Below are positions 12,279-25,100 of a stretch of 64,000 nucleotides of DNA, piece by piece. The translations under genes and the position numbers were made by a program. Numbering within the stretch: position 1 is the stretch's first letter; each line of letters opens with the position of its first letter. Source of the stretch: Rhypophila decipiens (lineage: Eukaryota > Ascomycota > Sordariomycetes > Sordariales > Naviculisporaceae); assembly GCA_033297075.1 (NCBI GenBank), contig MU858046.1:62001-126000 (forward strand), read 5' to 3'. The notes under the pieces are model-generated. The model was not told the origin of the DNA. It ran no database searches and saw nothing but the letters and a program-made list of their open reading frames with translations.

Positions 12279-13571
12279 GGTGGTGGAATGGAAGGATACT
12301 GGATCGGCAGCCAAACAGGGAAAGGTTCGTGGGTGAAGGGATGATGATAAGCGAGGGGTTGTACGTAGTTTCCTAGCGATACTTTATTTAGAAAAAAACA
12401 CGGAAAACTGGAAACTCAAAACTGACTACCGTTGTGACCTACCTTGGGTCTGACCAAGTCTGTGTCTGTATTAGGACTTTGCCTTTCCCCTCTAGATCCC
12501 ACGTAACTATCTTGTAGGTCAGGTTGGTAGGCAGGTAATCCTCATCTACTGCATCTACCTTGAAAAGGATTGGGCACATCACCATCGATACTTGCGATAT
12601 GATATTCATGAATCCGACCATGTACTGCGGCAACGAATCACAGTGCAAGGGCTCTCTCCGCGTTGTCTATCCCATGCTGACATCGATTACGGGCTAACTC
12701 ATCGTAAATACGTATGTACAGGAATTACCAACAGCTGAGAGAGGCCATATTAATGGACATAGAAGAAGATACTACATGTTCTATCAAATTGACTTTTTTG
12801 GACAGAGAGACGAACCCATTTCCACTAGAGGAGCGTCTGCTACAACTCCCAAACTTGTAATAATTTGACGTAAGCTTTTGATGCGACCTTTAAAAGACAT
12901 GAAAGGACGGTATTGCATAGAGTATACATGGTGTGGACAAAACGGATAACGCAGAGCCAAAGAGCAACAACCAAGTGACCAGGTAAATATTCCTCATTAT
13001 AAATATATATATATGTGTGTGTGTATAAAACTCAAGTTCAAAAGCCTGTGGAACTAGCAGGTAAATAAAGGCTTCAGGGGTTTCATCATGGTGGGTGTGT
13101 GTATCCAACCCTGCCAAATAAATCAGAAAAGACAAAACCAGAAGCAAAAAGAACACCGGCTAGATCATCCTTCGTATCTTGTCATGAACTTCCTCGCGAG
13201 TACCCATCATGTCCTGAACAAAATAAAATAAGAATCAGGGGGGAACATGTCGTAGCTCATTGTGTGCCTGTTCAAGTCCAAATTCTTCCCAAAGTAACAT
13301 GAATAGCAAAAGGATGCACCAAGTAATACTCCCAAATTCAATCATTGTCAGTCATAATTCACCCGCCCGCCCGCTTAAACAGAAAGCCACTGGATGAAAG
13401 AGATATAAACCAGAGAACAAACTGTAGGGCATCTTGAATCCAATCCAACCCAAATAAACAACCTCATCCAGCTCGAAACGGTAAGGAAATAAATCAGAAA
13501 CCACACGAGGTCATGTCCAAAGCGCCTAGTCTTCCCGAATATAGCAGAAGCAGAAAGGGTAGAGAGTCTTC
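12279..13571. other. Convergent 3' region between PAN2 and KHA1
   Basis: The two flanking genes point toward each other, so this should contain both 3' untranslated regions. A TA/TG dinucleotide run lies at about 13003-13026. No gene is supported. Confidence 0.5.
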
Positions 13572-16500
13572 TTACATCTCCAACCCCCTCCCACCAGCCT
13601 GAATAACCAGAATGCTCGCCCTAACGTTCTTGCTAATCATCTGATCAGCAATAGCACCCACAACCTTGTCAAACGCCAACCCAGCATGATGGGAGCTACT
13701 GCCACCAGCTCCCCCCGCATTCTCATTCACCCCCGACAAAGCAAGCCTCGAAGGACGACGTCCCAGCACGACAATATCCCCCGCGTTATTCGGCGTCTGC
13801 CCAACATATCTCTGGGCCAAATCAAGCGTCTCGGCAATACCCGACCCAGGCACGACATGGACCTCGCTAAAGGTGACTCTCTTAGCTGCCTCCTTTGTCA
13901 GCGAAGATTTCGCCGTGGCAAGTAGAGTCATATCCTTGGCGCTCAGCTCCGTGTCGACTTCCTTGACAGGGGCCTTGGACGACTCGGCCTCGTCGTCAGA
14001 CGACCAGTTGATATGCACGATTGACGCAGTAACATGGGGGTTCCTCGCCAGCTGGAGGACAATTCGCAGACCGGCACGGTCATCGGCGCCGCCAAAGAAG
14101 GGGAAGAATATATGATGGCTCTTGTTTGCCACCGGGAGAGTAGCCAGTTCGCGGTGGCTACGTAGCGACATGCCGCTTTGGGTCCGTGTGAGTTGGGCCA
14201 TCACCGGCTGTTCTGTCGTGGGCTTGCTAATACCGCCGAATCCCCTGTCGATAAACACACCTGCGTTGCACGTTTTGTATGCCATTTCCAACGTCTTGTG
14301 CACGAATTCGAGGTGGGCATATGCAGTGAAGCGATCTCCAGAATCCTTGGCGAAGGGCACAGAATGTTCTTCTGCTATGCTTCCGTATTCGCTCCAGGGG
14401 ATCAGAGCAAAGTCGGATGAGACCTCGGATGCCTGTTGCATCAAGGTTTCTGGGTAAGAGCCTTCTGGAACGACGGCCACGCGACCTGAGACGGCAACGT
14501 CATGTAGCTGGGAGAAGGCGCGGAATGCGTTAACCACAGGATCGCGGAGTGAGTACGTCTCGCCCTCGGTGACCTGCATCACCGACGATGTACGATCGGT
14601 CAGCTCGATGAGGCGCAACCCGTGCACTTCGAGCGGTTTCTTCTTCTTCTGTGCGACCTCCTGTCCGGAGACCTCCTCGCTTCCATCTTCTGAAACCTCT
14701 GAGATGCCGCCTAGCCTGGTGGGCGTGGCGGCACTCTCGGGACCAAGGAGAGTGATGAACGTGAAGAGACTGGGTAAGCTGTCGAGCCGGAGGTATACCA
14801 AGAGACGCTTTACTTGGCTCAAGGTTGCCCCTTCTGGGGAGTCCTGATGATCTGAGCTTGGTGATTCAGATTCGATGGGATTTCCATCCCAGTCAATCTC
14901 TCCTCGCCGCCACTTCTCGACCTTTTGCTGATACCAGGGCGGGTAAAGAGCCTTGGTGAGAGGTGTGGTTGCGACAGTCGTCACCTTTTGGGATGTTAGC
15001 CGAGTCTGGGCCAAAATGCTTCAGCGGGGGAGCTTACCAAAGCCATGACAACAAACACGGTGAAGGTTCTGGGTGATAGAATGTGGGCTTGCAGGCCAAT
15101 ATTCTGCCTCGTCATTAGCGTTCGTCACCTGAAGGCTCACAGCGCATGTTATGGAGTCTTACCAGGACAATCAACTCGACGAGACCTTTGCAGCTCATCA
15201 GGCAGCCGATGGTAAAGCTTTCACGCCATAGCAGCTTGTTCGCCCTCGCAGCCAAAGTGCCTCCCAAAATCTTTCCGGCAAAAGCGCAGGCGATCACGCC
15301 AATAACGTAGCCCCACGTTTTGCCATCGTTCAAGAGACCCAGGTTGGTGCTCAGCCCAGAAAGCGCAAAATAGAGCGGAAGAAAGAGAACGGAGATCAGA
15401 TCCTCAATCTTTTCCGTCAGTTTAATCGCAAAGCCGCCATCATGAGGACAGATCAGTCCGACCAGGAAGGCACCGAAAATAGGGTGAATGCCAATGATGC
15501 CTGAAGATGTTAGCTGGTGATGTCAAGACAACACACAAATAAATAGCCATACCAGTAAACCAGGCTGAAAACAGGACCATCAGCATGGTAAGAGCGACGA
15601 TGCCTTGAGTTGGGCCGTTATGCAGACTGCCGGTCCGTCGTAGAATCCACATAAAAGCAGGCCTCACAACAAAGGTCAGGAGCAGAATCCAACCAATACA
15701 GCAGAGCAGGGCCCACAAGGCGGCCAGTCCAGAGGCATTGTTGACGAGAGCAACACAGAGTGCGAGAAGAATCCAGCCGACAACGTCGTTTCCGATGCCG
15801 GCAGCCAGAACTGTGACACCGACATCCGAGCGGAGCAGCTTAAGCTCGGTCAAGATGCGGCAGAGGACGGGGAAGGCAGTGATGGCCAGCGCGGTACCGA
15901 TAAACAACCCATACACACCGAAGCTGATAGGAACGGTGGTACCGTCGTTGTGGAACTCGTGGTAGAGACCATACGCAATAGCGAAGCCAAGACCGAAGGG
16001 CAGGAGCATGCCCGCGAGGCCGACACTGACAGCGGCCCTCCAGTTGTGGGTAAAGAGTCGCATGTCAACCTAAATTTACATTTACACGGTCAGAGACAGG
16101 GGTCCCAAGGCTCAGCCCTATGCAAGGGAGATCAACCGCACCTCGAGGGCAACCAGGAACAGAAAGATGATCAGTCCCAAGTTTGCTACATTGGCAAATA
16201 CGGGCATGGATTCAGGCGGGAAGATGGCTGCAATATCGGGTCATGGATCAGCCAGCCGTCCTACTCGTGTGGCATCGGATAAATGAGACAGAGGGAGCCA
16301 AGTATGTACCTTTTTGGAATCCCGGTATTCGCATCATGACCGAGGGGCCAAGAATGATACCGCCAATGACCTCGGCGATGACCTTGGGCTGATTGATGAG
16401 GCGAAGAGGATCTGCAGCCAATAAGTGTCCGAGCCTTATGAGAAGCAGCATGTAAACACGTACAGTGGAGCAGTTGGCAGAATATAATCACGATACCAGC

Positions 16501-16823
16501 CTTTGCCAGAGTAATATTGCTGGTTAGCACAGTGTCTCGTGCCACAAGTTGAGGTACCCGCTGGGATACAGGTGCCTCCCGTCTGCGCACCCAGTGCCAC
16601 GTTATGATGGCACCTTCGGGACGGAGGGGGAATGACACCACGGTCCCAGAGAGACGGTTCGGCAACTTACCTGGATGATAAAAAGGCTGATGGGATTCGA
16701 CGGTGTATATTCAGTCGGGTTCGCACCTTCCAATATGCCTGTCTGGCCAGGAACACCGCTCCTCCTGGCCAGATCGAACGGGGATAACATGGTCGACACC
16801 AAGGCCGAAACGGCCTCAGCCAT
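13572..16823 (-). CDS. KHA1: K+/H+ antiporter, Kha1 type (CPA2 family)
   Basis: Eight exons on the minus strand encode 903 residues: 16671-16823, 16464-16500, 16310-16411, 16142-16227, 15553-16069, 15163-15500, 15038-15103 and 13572-14984. Exon 2 has only 37 bases. The splice joins restore [30 protein letters not shown] and WFTGIIGIHP, all in the expected family order. The first half is the CPA2 membrane exchanger ([41 protein letters not shown] and CPHDGG are visible). The second half is a hydrophilic cytosolic domain with a UspA-like nucleotide-fold appearance. Yeast Kha1 has 873 residues, so the length fits. By family knowledge it exchanges K+ for H+ in Golgi or other internal membranes and helps pH and cation balance. 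The ATG is the only one before the conserved NPISLFIIQ helix start. Confidence 0.93.
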
Positions 16824-19584
16824 CGTGACGGTTAGGTGAGCGGGAGGGAGAAGGCGCAGAGACTCCAGACGACTAGAACACCAATAAAGTCTAGGAGACG
16901 ACGAGACAAAACGAAAAACGTCTTCTGGAAAGGGGAGTAGTTATATCTGAGAGAATGTGTCTGACCCCTTCCGAAGCGGGTGTGGAGTGACTGTTATAAG
17001 TCCACAACCCAGGATTGGATGAGGAGAGTTGAGACCCCCGGATTTCGGTCAGGCTCAGCCGGGGGTAGCTGGAAGGCTGGAACAAGGGACAAAGTGACCA
17101 AGATGTCAAGATCCTAGCTAGCCAAGAAGCTACCCGAGCCCACGGATAGCCAAACAGGATCAACAGTGGAAAGATAACAAGAGGAGGAAACAATGTTGGA
17201 TGGTCGGGTGCAAGTCCACGTGATGGGGTTGGCAAACGGGCGCAGATCGTGTTTGTTTCATGATTCCATCCCTCTGAGGTTAGCAGAGCTGGGAGTATGG
17301 AGGATGAAGCATCCAATCGGGCGGGGCATGCTGGACGCCTGATAGAGTTGGTGGTATTGCTGAGTTCTGGGTTTGGTGCATGTGTCAGCGGAGGGCGGCT
17401 AGGAGCTACCGGTATTGCTATTCAGCAAGACATGTTTATTTTGATGCCTCGTTGGCGGTGGTTGGAAGGTCCCGTGGCTTGCTCCCAAACTCACCCCTCC
17501 CAGCGGCTGGCTCCCCCTCCGCATGCAGTCCGGCGGTGGCGTAGGCGTTGGCGGCGTTGTGCGGCAAGTCCCCATTCTGTTTCTTTGTTGAGAATGCCAT
17601 GACTGGGCATAGGAGACGATATGCCTGAAGCTAGAAGGTTGAATGTGTGCACAGATGAGAAAAAGAAAAGAAAAGATATTACAGGAGCCAATCCGATCAA
17701 TACACCTTATGCTCGAATTATCACCGAGTTGGCCTTTTGGTTGAGGTCGTCGGCGTCGAAACTCTGGAGACGGGGAAACTTGGATTTACGGGTTAGAAGT
17801 ACCCTGTACCTACCCCGCCGGGATGTTTTGTGGGCAGGTGCATATGATTTCTCTCCTTCCGTTTTGGTTCACGTTGTTCCCGGTACAGTACCTCACCGGT
17901 CACCGTTAACCCGTAGCGGTCCTCTATCCGAGATGGGGATCACAAACTTTACTTTTTGCCTTGTGTGTCTAACACGAGATGCAAAGTTGGATAAAACCCG
18001 CCTAGTCTTTTTTTCCCTTTGATATGGGACAAATGACTACTCAGCAATCAGCATGTACCAAAAGCTCATCTGACCACATCGCAAAGCCACACCGGGAACC
18101 ACCCCATCCAATCTCAGTTGGAAATCTCGAATTCTATAAGATTCCTGGAAGCTAGATATCATTTTCAGGCAAGACTTCTCTCCCTGTGGCCTCCGGTGGA
18201 TTGGATTTAGACCGTGACCTGCCGTGACCGACCTGCTGTGGATGCCATGATGCCGTGCGACACTCCGTCTTTGCCCACCAGGCCAATGTCGCCAATCTGA
18301 CAGTTCCGAAGCTTCCGACTTTCTGTCGCCGGGCAGACACGGCATGTCTTGGGTATCCGGCGTGGTGCAACTGAGAGATAAAGTCATGACGACGAGAACC
18401 ATTGACCATTCATTCACTTGAAGGTTGTTGCTCCGGGATTTACGCTAATCTTGGCGATTTTAATGCTGAATGCCAAGACGGGAGCTCAATACCAAGCAGA
18501 AGCTTACCATACTCTGGGCACGCCGAGCCTGCCAACCTCCTCCGCGTTTCCATGTGATGCATGGCTGCACAAAAGCCGGCACTAGCCTCAACGGACCAAG
18601 AGGTCTAGACTCGCCTGCCAGTGGAGAGAAACTTGCTCGCGTCTCGAGACCTCGTGTTATCATCACTGGCTGGTCAGTCTGGGCCTATCAACATCCACTC
18701 ACTCCGATACGCAGCGGTAGGCTCGAGCCGGGCTGCACATCTTGTGGCAGAGTCAACAGACAAGAGAAGTGCGCTCGATTTTACGCTATTATATGGAAAT
18801 TACAATGCTCGAACTTAAATCACTTGAGCCTCGTAGCCGGGTGGGCAAATGTTCCAGAAGAGCGAGGCAAGAAATAAACAAAAGTTCCGAGCTTTCTCGC
18901 AAATCGCAATGTGTTCAAGTCTACAGCTGTCACCCGGGACTTCGAAACGGCCTCGGCCAACAACGGCCCGCTGTCAGCCAAAAATAAGTTTTTGAAACAA
19001 CTTATGGGTAATCCTCCGCCCTTCCCTGCCTCTTCTGCCGGCCTGGCACCGAGCGGCACGGATTCCCGTCTGTGATGAGCTCCTCTTCCTCCCGGCCGAT
19101 GGTGGTGGTGTCACGGCTCGGAAAATTGTTTCTCATTTTGGTCTAGCAGTGGAATTGACCCTTTGCATTTCTTACGTCCTGTTGTCACTGAAAGGACGGC
19201 TTGGCCAGTCGAGCTGGCTGCCAAATCCTCGTTGGCCTGTGGTTAACTCCGCCCGCCGAGATTTCCAATTCAGTACATCACGGATCCGCAAAGGTGGCCC
19301 GGCCAGCAGCCCGGCTAGTAGGCTGATGTGCGATATGTGCAAATGGGTCTCTACTCATATCTCCTTTGCGGGATATGGGATACAGAAGACGTTGCCTTGC
19401 TCATCAGGTCAATCCCCTATTAAAGATGATCATGATCCGCTGACCGAGAGCTCTCGATTTGTTAACTTATTCACGTCGCTCGTTTATCTCTTCTATCTCA
19501 AAGAGGTACCGTTGAGCACTTGTTCTTACACAATAACGAACCGAAATTCCTATATTCATCACGTCCCCTGACCGGTGAGCAGTC
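16824..19584. other. Divergent intergenic region, KHA1 / GPI protein
   Basis: The 2.8 kb lies between two divergent genes and must contain both promoters. Open frames exist but none shows a domain or signal peptide with convincing splice structure. I see no repeat or RNA gene. Confidence 0.45.
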
Positions 19585-21796
19585 ATGCGTTCATGTCTGA
19601 GCTTGCCACTGTCTGTGGCGTGCCTTGCCGCGGCTTGGGTTCCAACAGTTCAGTCGACGGATCAACAATGGGCGCACAAGAATACGACCCCGATGCAAAA
19701 TATGGTTGTGGATTTAGGAATGGACAAGTTCACGGCAAGCGGGAGTGAATGCAAACTACAGGGTACGTATGAAGAGAAGCCACATGTAGTACCGGAGAGT
19801 GATACTAACTACTGGCCAAGACTTTTCCAATGAACCTGCATTGTCTTTCAGCAAGATACAAGGGAACCAGACGTACCTGGCGGCAGCTTTGAGCTTCGTC
19901 GTCGATACTCCAGCTCACAGCAAGTCTTTCAAACCAGAGAAGCTCTTGGAAGGGTCTTCAGCCTATCTGTCATATCTCCAGACCTCCATGCATAGCAATG
20001 GATCGGGCAACATGTTGAGCTCCGAGAAAGAGGCGCTCGTCCCTTTCAGGCTACCAGAGGCATCCTGCGGCCAGAATATAGTCTTCATCGCCTTTGTTTC
20101 TGTCCAGCCGCCAACTCTCAAGGTGGATGACTCGTACACCAAGCAGTTTGCAGCGATGAAGAAGGACGCATCCAAGCGCAAAGACTGCAAGTTCAAAGAA
20201 TTCTGGAAGAGCGCCGCTCTGGGCGAGATTACCGGCGCAACGTGGATCAACATCGCCGCCAACAACAAGGCGGAATGTTCGAACGGAGGAGGCGCCAAGA
20301 CAAAGCCAACCGGAAAAGGAGTCCAAACCACCACAATTGTGACTACCATCAAGGGCAAACCCACCACCATCACCACCACAGTTCCGGCAGAAACACCAGC
20401 AGCACCTAAGAACGGGACTCGGAATGGTGCAGGCACTACAAAGAAGGAGGAAGCCGTCACCACAATCACCACCACTGTCAATGGGAAACCGACCACTATC
20501 ACCACCAAGGTTCCGAGCGCACCTTCGGGACATACAAAGGAAGCCCAAGGACCAGCAAAAAGCGGCTATGATGTTGTCGCCTCGACTATCACCACAACTG
20601 TCGATGGAAAGCCCAAGACCATCACTACTACTGTCCCCGCGGTCCCAACAAAAATCGCTGGTGGGAATGGCAAGAATGAAACATATATTGGCGGCGGGAA
20701 GGAAGGGGCGACAAATGGCAAAAACAAACAGAATGTTGTCACCACCGTCATCATTACCACCAAGGAAGGGAAACCGACGGTTATAACCACGACCGTTTCT
20801 ACCACTGGTGCCGCCACTGCTCCGTCGTCTGCTCCACAAAGACCTGGAGATTATGTCGCCGGGGGTGGCGCCAAGACCAATGGGACAGTGACCCCGGGCA
20901 AGGACGACAAGGGCAACAAAGATGGCACGGAAAAGCAAAAACAAAAGGATGGGAAGGATAAGAACGGTGGGAAAGGGGCCACCGAGCAGCCGGCCAATTG
21001 CACGACTGCAGCCATCACTTCCACCATCACCACGACCGTGATATCGGGAACCAAGACTATCACTAGCACCACTCTCACAACGATTGTCCCGACCATCACA
21101 AACCCCGCCTCGGCAGTTCATGGCGGTGGCGGGAAAGGGACTCCCGGAGAGGGGGAAGTAGTGATACTCCCCTACCCTAGTCCTGGCAAGAACGCAACAC
21201 AAAAGACGACGACGATGTCTTCGGAATCATTCATCACCTCAGAGAAAACCACGACCGCGACCACCACCGACGCCAAGGGCTCTCCCACCATGACGGTGGT
21301 CACCACAACCGTCACTGCCACCGTTCTCAATCTCCAAGCTCCGGGGGAGCAAGTAGTAGGGGGTCCTGATGAAGGCTATGTCGGAGGCGGCGACGGCCAG
21401 CGAACCTCGGGATCACCATCACTTCCGACGGGTAGCGGTCAACAGACCTCGGCATCACCGCCACTTCCGACAGGTTACGGATCGTCAAATGGCTCGGCCT
21501 TGTCCTCGTCGTTGCTGCCGTTCAACAACACCACCACGACCACTCGGGGCAATGGAAACGGAAATGTTGCTGATCCTACCGGCACTGGTACACTTGCCGT
21601 CCCGAGCGCAGGGGCTCCCAGTGCTGGAGGTCCTAGTGCTGGAGCACCTAGTGCTGGATCCCCAAGTGCTGGATCTCCAAGCGCCGGTCCTTCTACTCCT
21701 GTCGAGGCGGGCGCACCGGCCGTGAACGCGGAGCCTGCCGTGATGGCTGCTTTGTTGTTGGGTGGTCTTGGGGGCGTCTTTTTCGCGATTATGTGA
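19585..21796 (+). CDS. Secreted Thr-rich repeat protein with GPI-anchor signal
   Basis: Two exons (19585-19762 and 19821-21796) encode 717 residues; the intron has a perfect TACTAAC branch site. A signal peptide covers about residues 1-24. Residues 25-230 form a possible globular domain with several Cys and a KDCKFKEFW segment that I do not recognise. A long Thr-rich region follows, with at least four copies of a unit like TTITTTVxGKPTTITTTVP, separated by Gly/Lys/Ala-rich spacers. Then comes a Pro-Ser-Ala-Gly repeat (SAGAP, SAGSP). The C-terminus is a hydrophobic stretch (AVMAALLLGGLGGVFFAIM) typical of a GPI-attachment signal. The architecture is that of fungal cell-wall or adhesin-like proteins that are heavily O-glycosylated. 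The ligand and exact role are unknown. Confidence 0.8.
20321..21110 (+). repeat. Degenerate coding repeats (KPTTITTTV units)
   Basis: The DNA encodes repeated ACC/ATC-rich units with the core GKPTTITTTVP near 20350, 20485, 20605 and 20765, and a related SGTKTITSTT unit near 21045. Spacing is about 120-160 bases and the spacers differ, so copies are old or under diversifying change. Confidence 0.7.
21604..21690 (+). repeat. 15-base tandem repeat encoding SAGxP
   Basis: About six consecutive 15-base units of the type (C)CTAGTGCTGGAGCA encode the pentapeptide Pro-Ser-Ala-Gly-X near the end of the GPI-type protein. Such minisatellites often vary in copy number between strains. Confidence 0.75.
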
Positions 21797-22926
21797 ACGG
21801 GCTTTCCTTCCTTCTGTTTCAATTTGCCGGCAAGTTCTGTATTTTAGTATTTTATTCATCTGGCGTTTGGTAAGGACTTTCTCTTTTCGTCATGGCTTTT
21901 CTCTCTTTTGGTATTCAGGGCATAGAATGGAATAAGAAAACTGGGTCTAGACTCAGGGGGTAATATCTCGTTCTTTCCGACATTACATCTTGATTGCCTA
22001 TGTGTGCGGTTGATCGGAGATGCTGGGCCTGGACAGACTCGCGAGACAACCCAGTATCGTCAAGAGGACAAAAAAAAATTAAACCTTAAAAGGCGCAAGA
22101 AGTTAATTTCTCAGGCGCGTAGCAATTCTTTCCAAGATATACCGTATTTTTAAAGGCGTGTGTAATCCATTTCACACCCCATTTTGCGACCCAGTTGCCG
22201 CATATGCATATGGTTGTGGTGATGGTTTCTGTGATGCTGGTCAGTTGGTGCTTTTTAGCAAGTGACGATGTCAACCCCCTGTCAATGCACAGGGCAACGG
22301 AGCTCCCTGTCAACCCCCACATTATGGTCCGTGCACAGCCACCCAAAGGCGCAACTGCCCGTTCACCTTTTCGGCTGCGGCTCTGGAGTTGGGTGTGAGA
22401 GGCCCGGCCTTTGACAAAGACCATCCACTCCTCCGCTCCCACCTATCAACCTGTCCAATCTCCACCATACCTCAACCACGACAAATCGCAACAAAGTGCA
22501 GAGTATTGTACGAAGTTTCCGGCTTTTGCGCCAAATCCCACCCCACCACCGCACAGCACATCGAACTTGGTAGCTTGGGACTGGACCATCCTGCCTGAGT
22601 CGGCTATCTTTCACCGTGGCGTCTATCAACGAATCGCATCTTCCCAAGTCCTCCATCCTGTCCTAGTTATTGGTCTCGAATCTTGTGCGCTTCGATCGCG
22701 ACCCCCGGCTAGCCAAGCACCTCCAGGGCGGCATCCCCGCTAGGTAATGACGCTCTGCTTGAAGGCGCTGCCGTTTCGTCAAATCTTTGGCGACAGATAA
22801 CACTCGCGCTCCCTCCCTTGTTTACCTTGCTCGACCTCCGAGACTCCAACCGCATCGCCGACACCCCCCCTTGCGATCCCTCTCCTCCATCCTACATCCG
22901 CCCTATCTCGAGACATAATCGCCAAG
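21797..22926. other. Intergenic region upstream of CAF40
   Basis: Contains the 3' end of the GPI-type gene and the promoter and C-rich leader of CAF40. No gene is supported. Confidence 0.5.
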
Positions 22927-24173
22927 ATGATGCAGGGAAACCCCCATGTCTACGGACATCACCAGTATCCTCAGGTGGACTCGGCCTGGATGCACCAGCA
23001 GAGTTCGCACCAACACCATGCCCAAGCTGCCGCCGCGGCCGCCAATGCTGCCCAGCAGCAACACTACAACCGGATAGCGACCGCTCACAACACGGTCAGT
23101 GCTCTGGCCTCTGCCCACTCCCAGGAGGCCGGCCTTCCCGAAAACGTGTCCGAAGACAACCGCCGCACCGTCCAGTATATTGCCGACCTCTTGAACGAAA
23201 ACACGCGCGAGGCCGCCCTTCTCGAGCTTAGTAAGAAGCGGGAACAGGTTCCCGAGCTTGCCTTGATCCTTTGGCACTCGTTTGGTATGTGCTGAAAATC
23301 AGGCCTTCTCTATGCGCCTGCCCGCTGAGCTAACGGATTGTTACCAGGTGTCATGACCTCGTTGCTCCAGGAGATCATCAGCGTCTACAACCTCCTGAAC
23401 CCATCCCAGCTTACAGCCGCCGCCTCCAACAGGGTCTGCAATGCTCTGGCTCTTCTACAGTGTGTTGCCTCCCACAACGAGACGCGCACCCTGTTCCTCA
23501 ACGGTCAGTCATCTGGCTCACTCAAGTGCCCGAGTTTCCTGCTGACGTGTCTCTAGCCCACATTCCGCTCTACCTCTACCCCTTCCTTAACACGACCTCA
23601 AAGTCGCGGCCCTTTGAGTACCTCCGGCTGACCTCACTCGGCGTCATCGGCGCCTTGGTGAAGAACGACTCTTCCGAGGTCATCAACTTCTTGCTAACCA
23701 CCGAGATCATCCCGCTTTGCCTCCGGATAATGGAAACAGGGTCCGAACTCTCCAAAACGGTGGCCATTTTCATTGTCCAGAAGATATTGTTGGATGACAA
23801 TGGTCTCGCCTACATATGCGCCACGTACGAGCGCTTCTACGCCGTCGGGACGGTCCTCAGCAACATGGTTGCCCAACTGGTGGAGCAGCAGACTGCCAGG
23901 TTGCTAAAGCATGTTGTACGATGCTTTCTCAGGTAAGTGTGGCCAAAGTCCACATGTCAAGTAGAAAGCCCTTGTCTTAACAAGCTCAACAGACTCAGCG
24001 ACAACGCAAGAGCACGCGAGGCACTGCGCCAATGTCTTCCCGAACCGCTCCGCGACGCGACATTTACCTCGGTCCTACGGGACGACGCGGCGACGAAGCG
24101 TTGCTTGGCACAGCTCCTCATAAACCTGTCGGATAATGTAGTCGAACCCACCAGCGGACAACTTGGAATTTGA
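22927..24173 (+). CDS. CAF40: CAF40/CNOT9 (Rcd1) subunit of the Ccr4-Not complex
   Basis: Four exons (22927-23284, 23348-23503, 23557-23932, 23993-24173) encode 356 residues. The N-terminal 60 residues are His/Gln/Ala-rich and disordered-looking, as in fungal Caf40. From about residue 75 the armadillo-like Rcd1 domain is complete. [46 protein letters not shown] text (here [18 protein letters not shown]), [17 protein letters not shown] and [11 protein letters not shown] are almost identical to human CNOT9. By family knowledge it is a scaffold of the Ccr4-Not deadenylase that binds proteins and mRNA-repression factors in the cytoplasm. Two ATGs in tandem open the frame; the first was used. High conservation makes the splice choices very reliable. 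Confidence 0.96.
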
Positions 24174-25100
24174 AAGAATCAAAAGATTCACCCCGAAAGG
24201 GGCAGAAGAAGAACATTGGAAGGAGAAGGCTAACATTTGGGTCTTTTTCTTTGATTGTAGGGAAAGGAGTGGGTTGACCACTATTACAACTGAGAGAGAG
24301 AGAGAGTGGGCGCAAGAACCACAACGAGGAAGAATTAGGAGAAGGACGCAACCAACCTCCTCCCTCCCTATCCTCACGCCATACACACGCATGTATACAT
24401 CTTTTGGGATTTTTATATTTTGGGAACCACACGCATTCACGCCCGAGCGAAATACCCAACATCAACACCAACCACAGCCGCACCCATATCCATAATCCAC
24501 CTACATCCACATCATCAACAGATAGCATACCCACCGAGAGACATAACCCCAAGCGGAGAGAGACGGAATGGCGAGGAAAGGGGCAAATGGGAAATGGAAT
24601 TCTTTTTCATTAAGTTGTTTGGTAAAAGGGGCGGAGGAATAGGAAAATGGTGGGACATGCATTCAAAAGATACCACATGTTTTTTTTTAGTCTCTTTTTT
24701 AAATTCTCGATACCTTTTAAACCATGGTTATCGGTATTCTCGAGCGGACTTCATGGAATGTAGTATTTGCCGTTGAAAGGTGTGTTGTGCAGTATTGATA
24801 CTATACGGATACATAAAATACTGTATCCCGACACACAGTCCTGATAAATGCCCCACCGCCCCGCATAACGGGGCAACGCCAACGACAACTCAAAAAGTCA
24901 AAAAGTGTTGGGTTTCTACTTCGGCGAAAGAGTCATCGGCAACTTCAATTCCACTTCAATATGACGTCTGAACCTTTTCCATGAACAATTTCACCGCAAG
25001 CTGTCGGGTATAGGGCTTTGCCCTAAACTTTAAATGCCTTGAATTCTGGCATGATATAAAGGCTTCCGGCAAGCTTCTCTTCCTTCGTCTGTGTGCTGAA
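24174..25100. other. Intergenic region downstream of CAF40
   Basis: Contains the CAF40 3' region with a GA microsatellite at about 24291-24306 and poly-T near 24680. It is followed by the upstream region of the next gene. No gene is supported. Confidence 0.5.

Noticed and set aside
11376..12314. 312-codon minus-strand frame opposite the 3' part of PAN2
   Set aside because: It lies antisense to the conserved exonuclease domain of PAN2 and shows no domain; it is a by-product of G/C-rich third positions.
20051..21202. 383-codon minus-strand frame opposite the Thr-rich repeats
   Set aside because: The coding repeats on the plus strand force an open frame on the other strand; the sequence is Gly/Asp/Ser low complexity.
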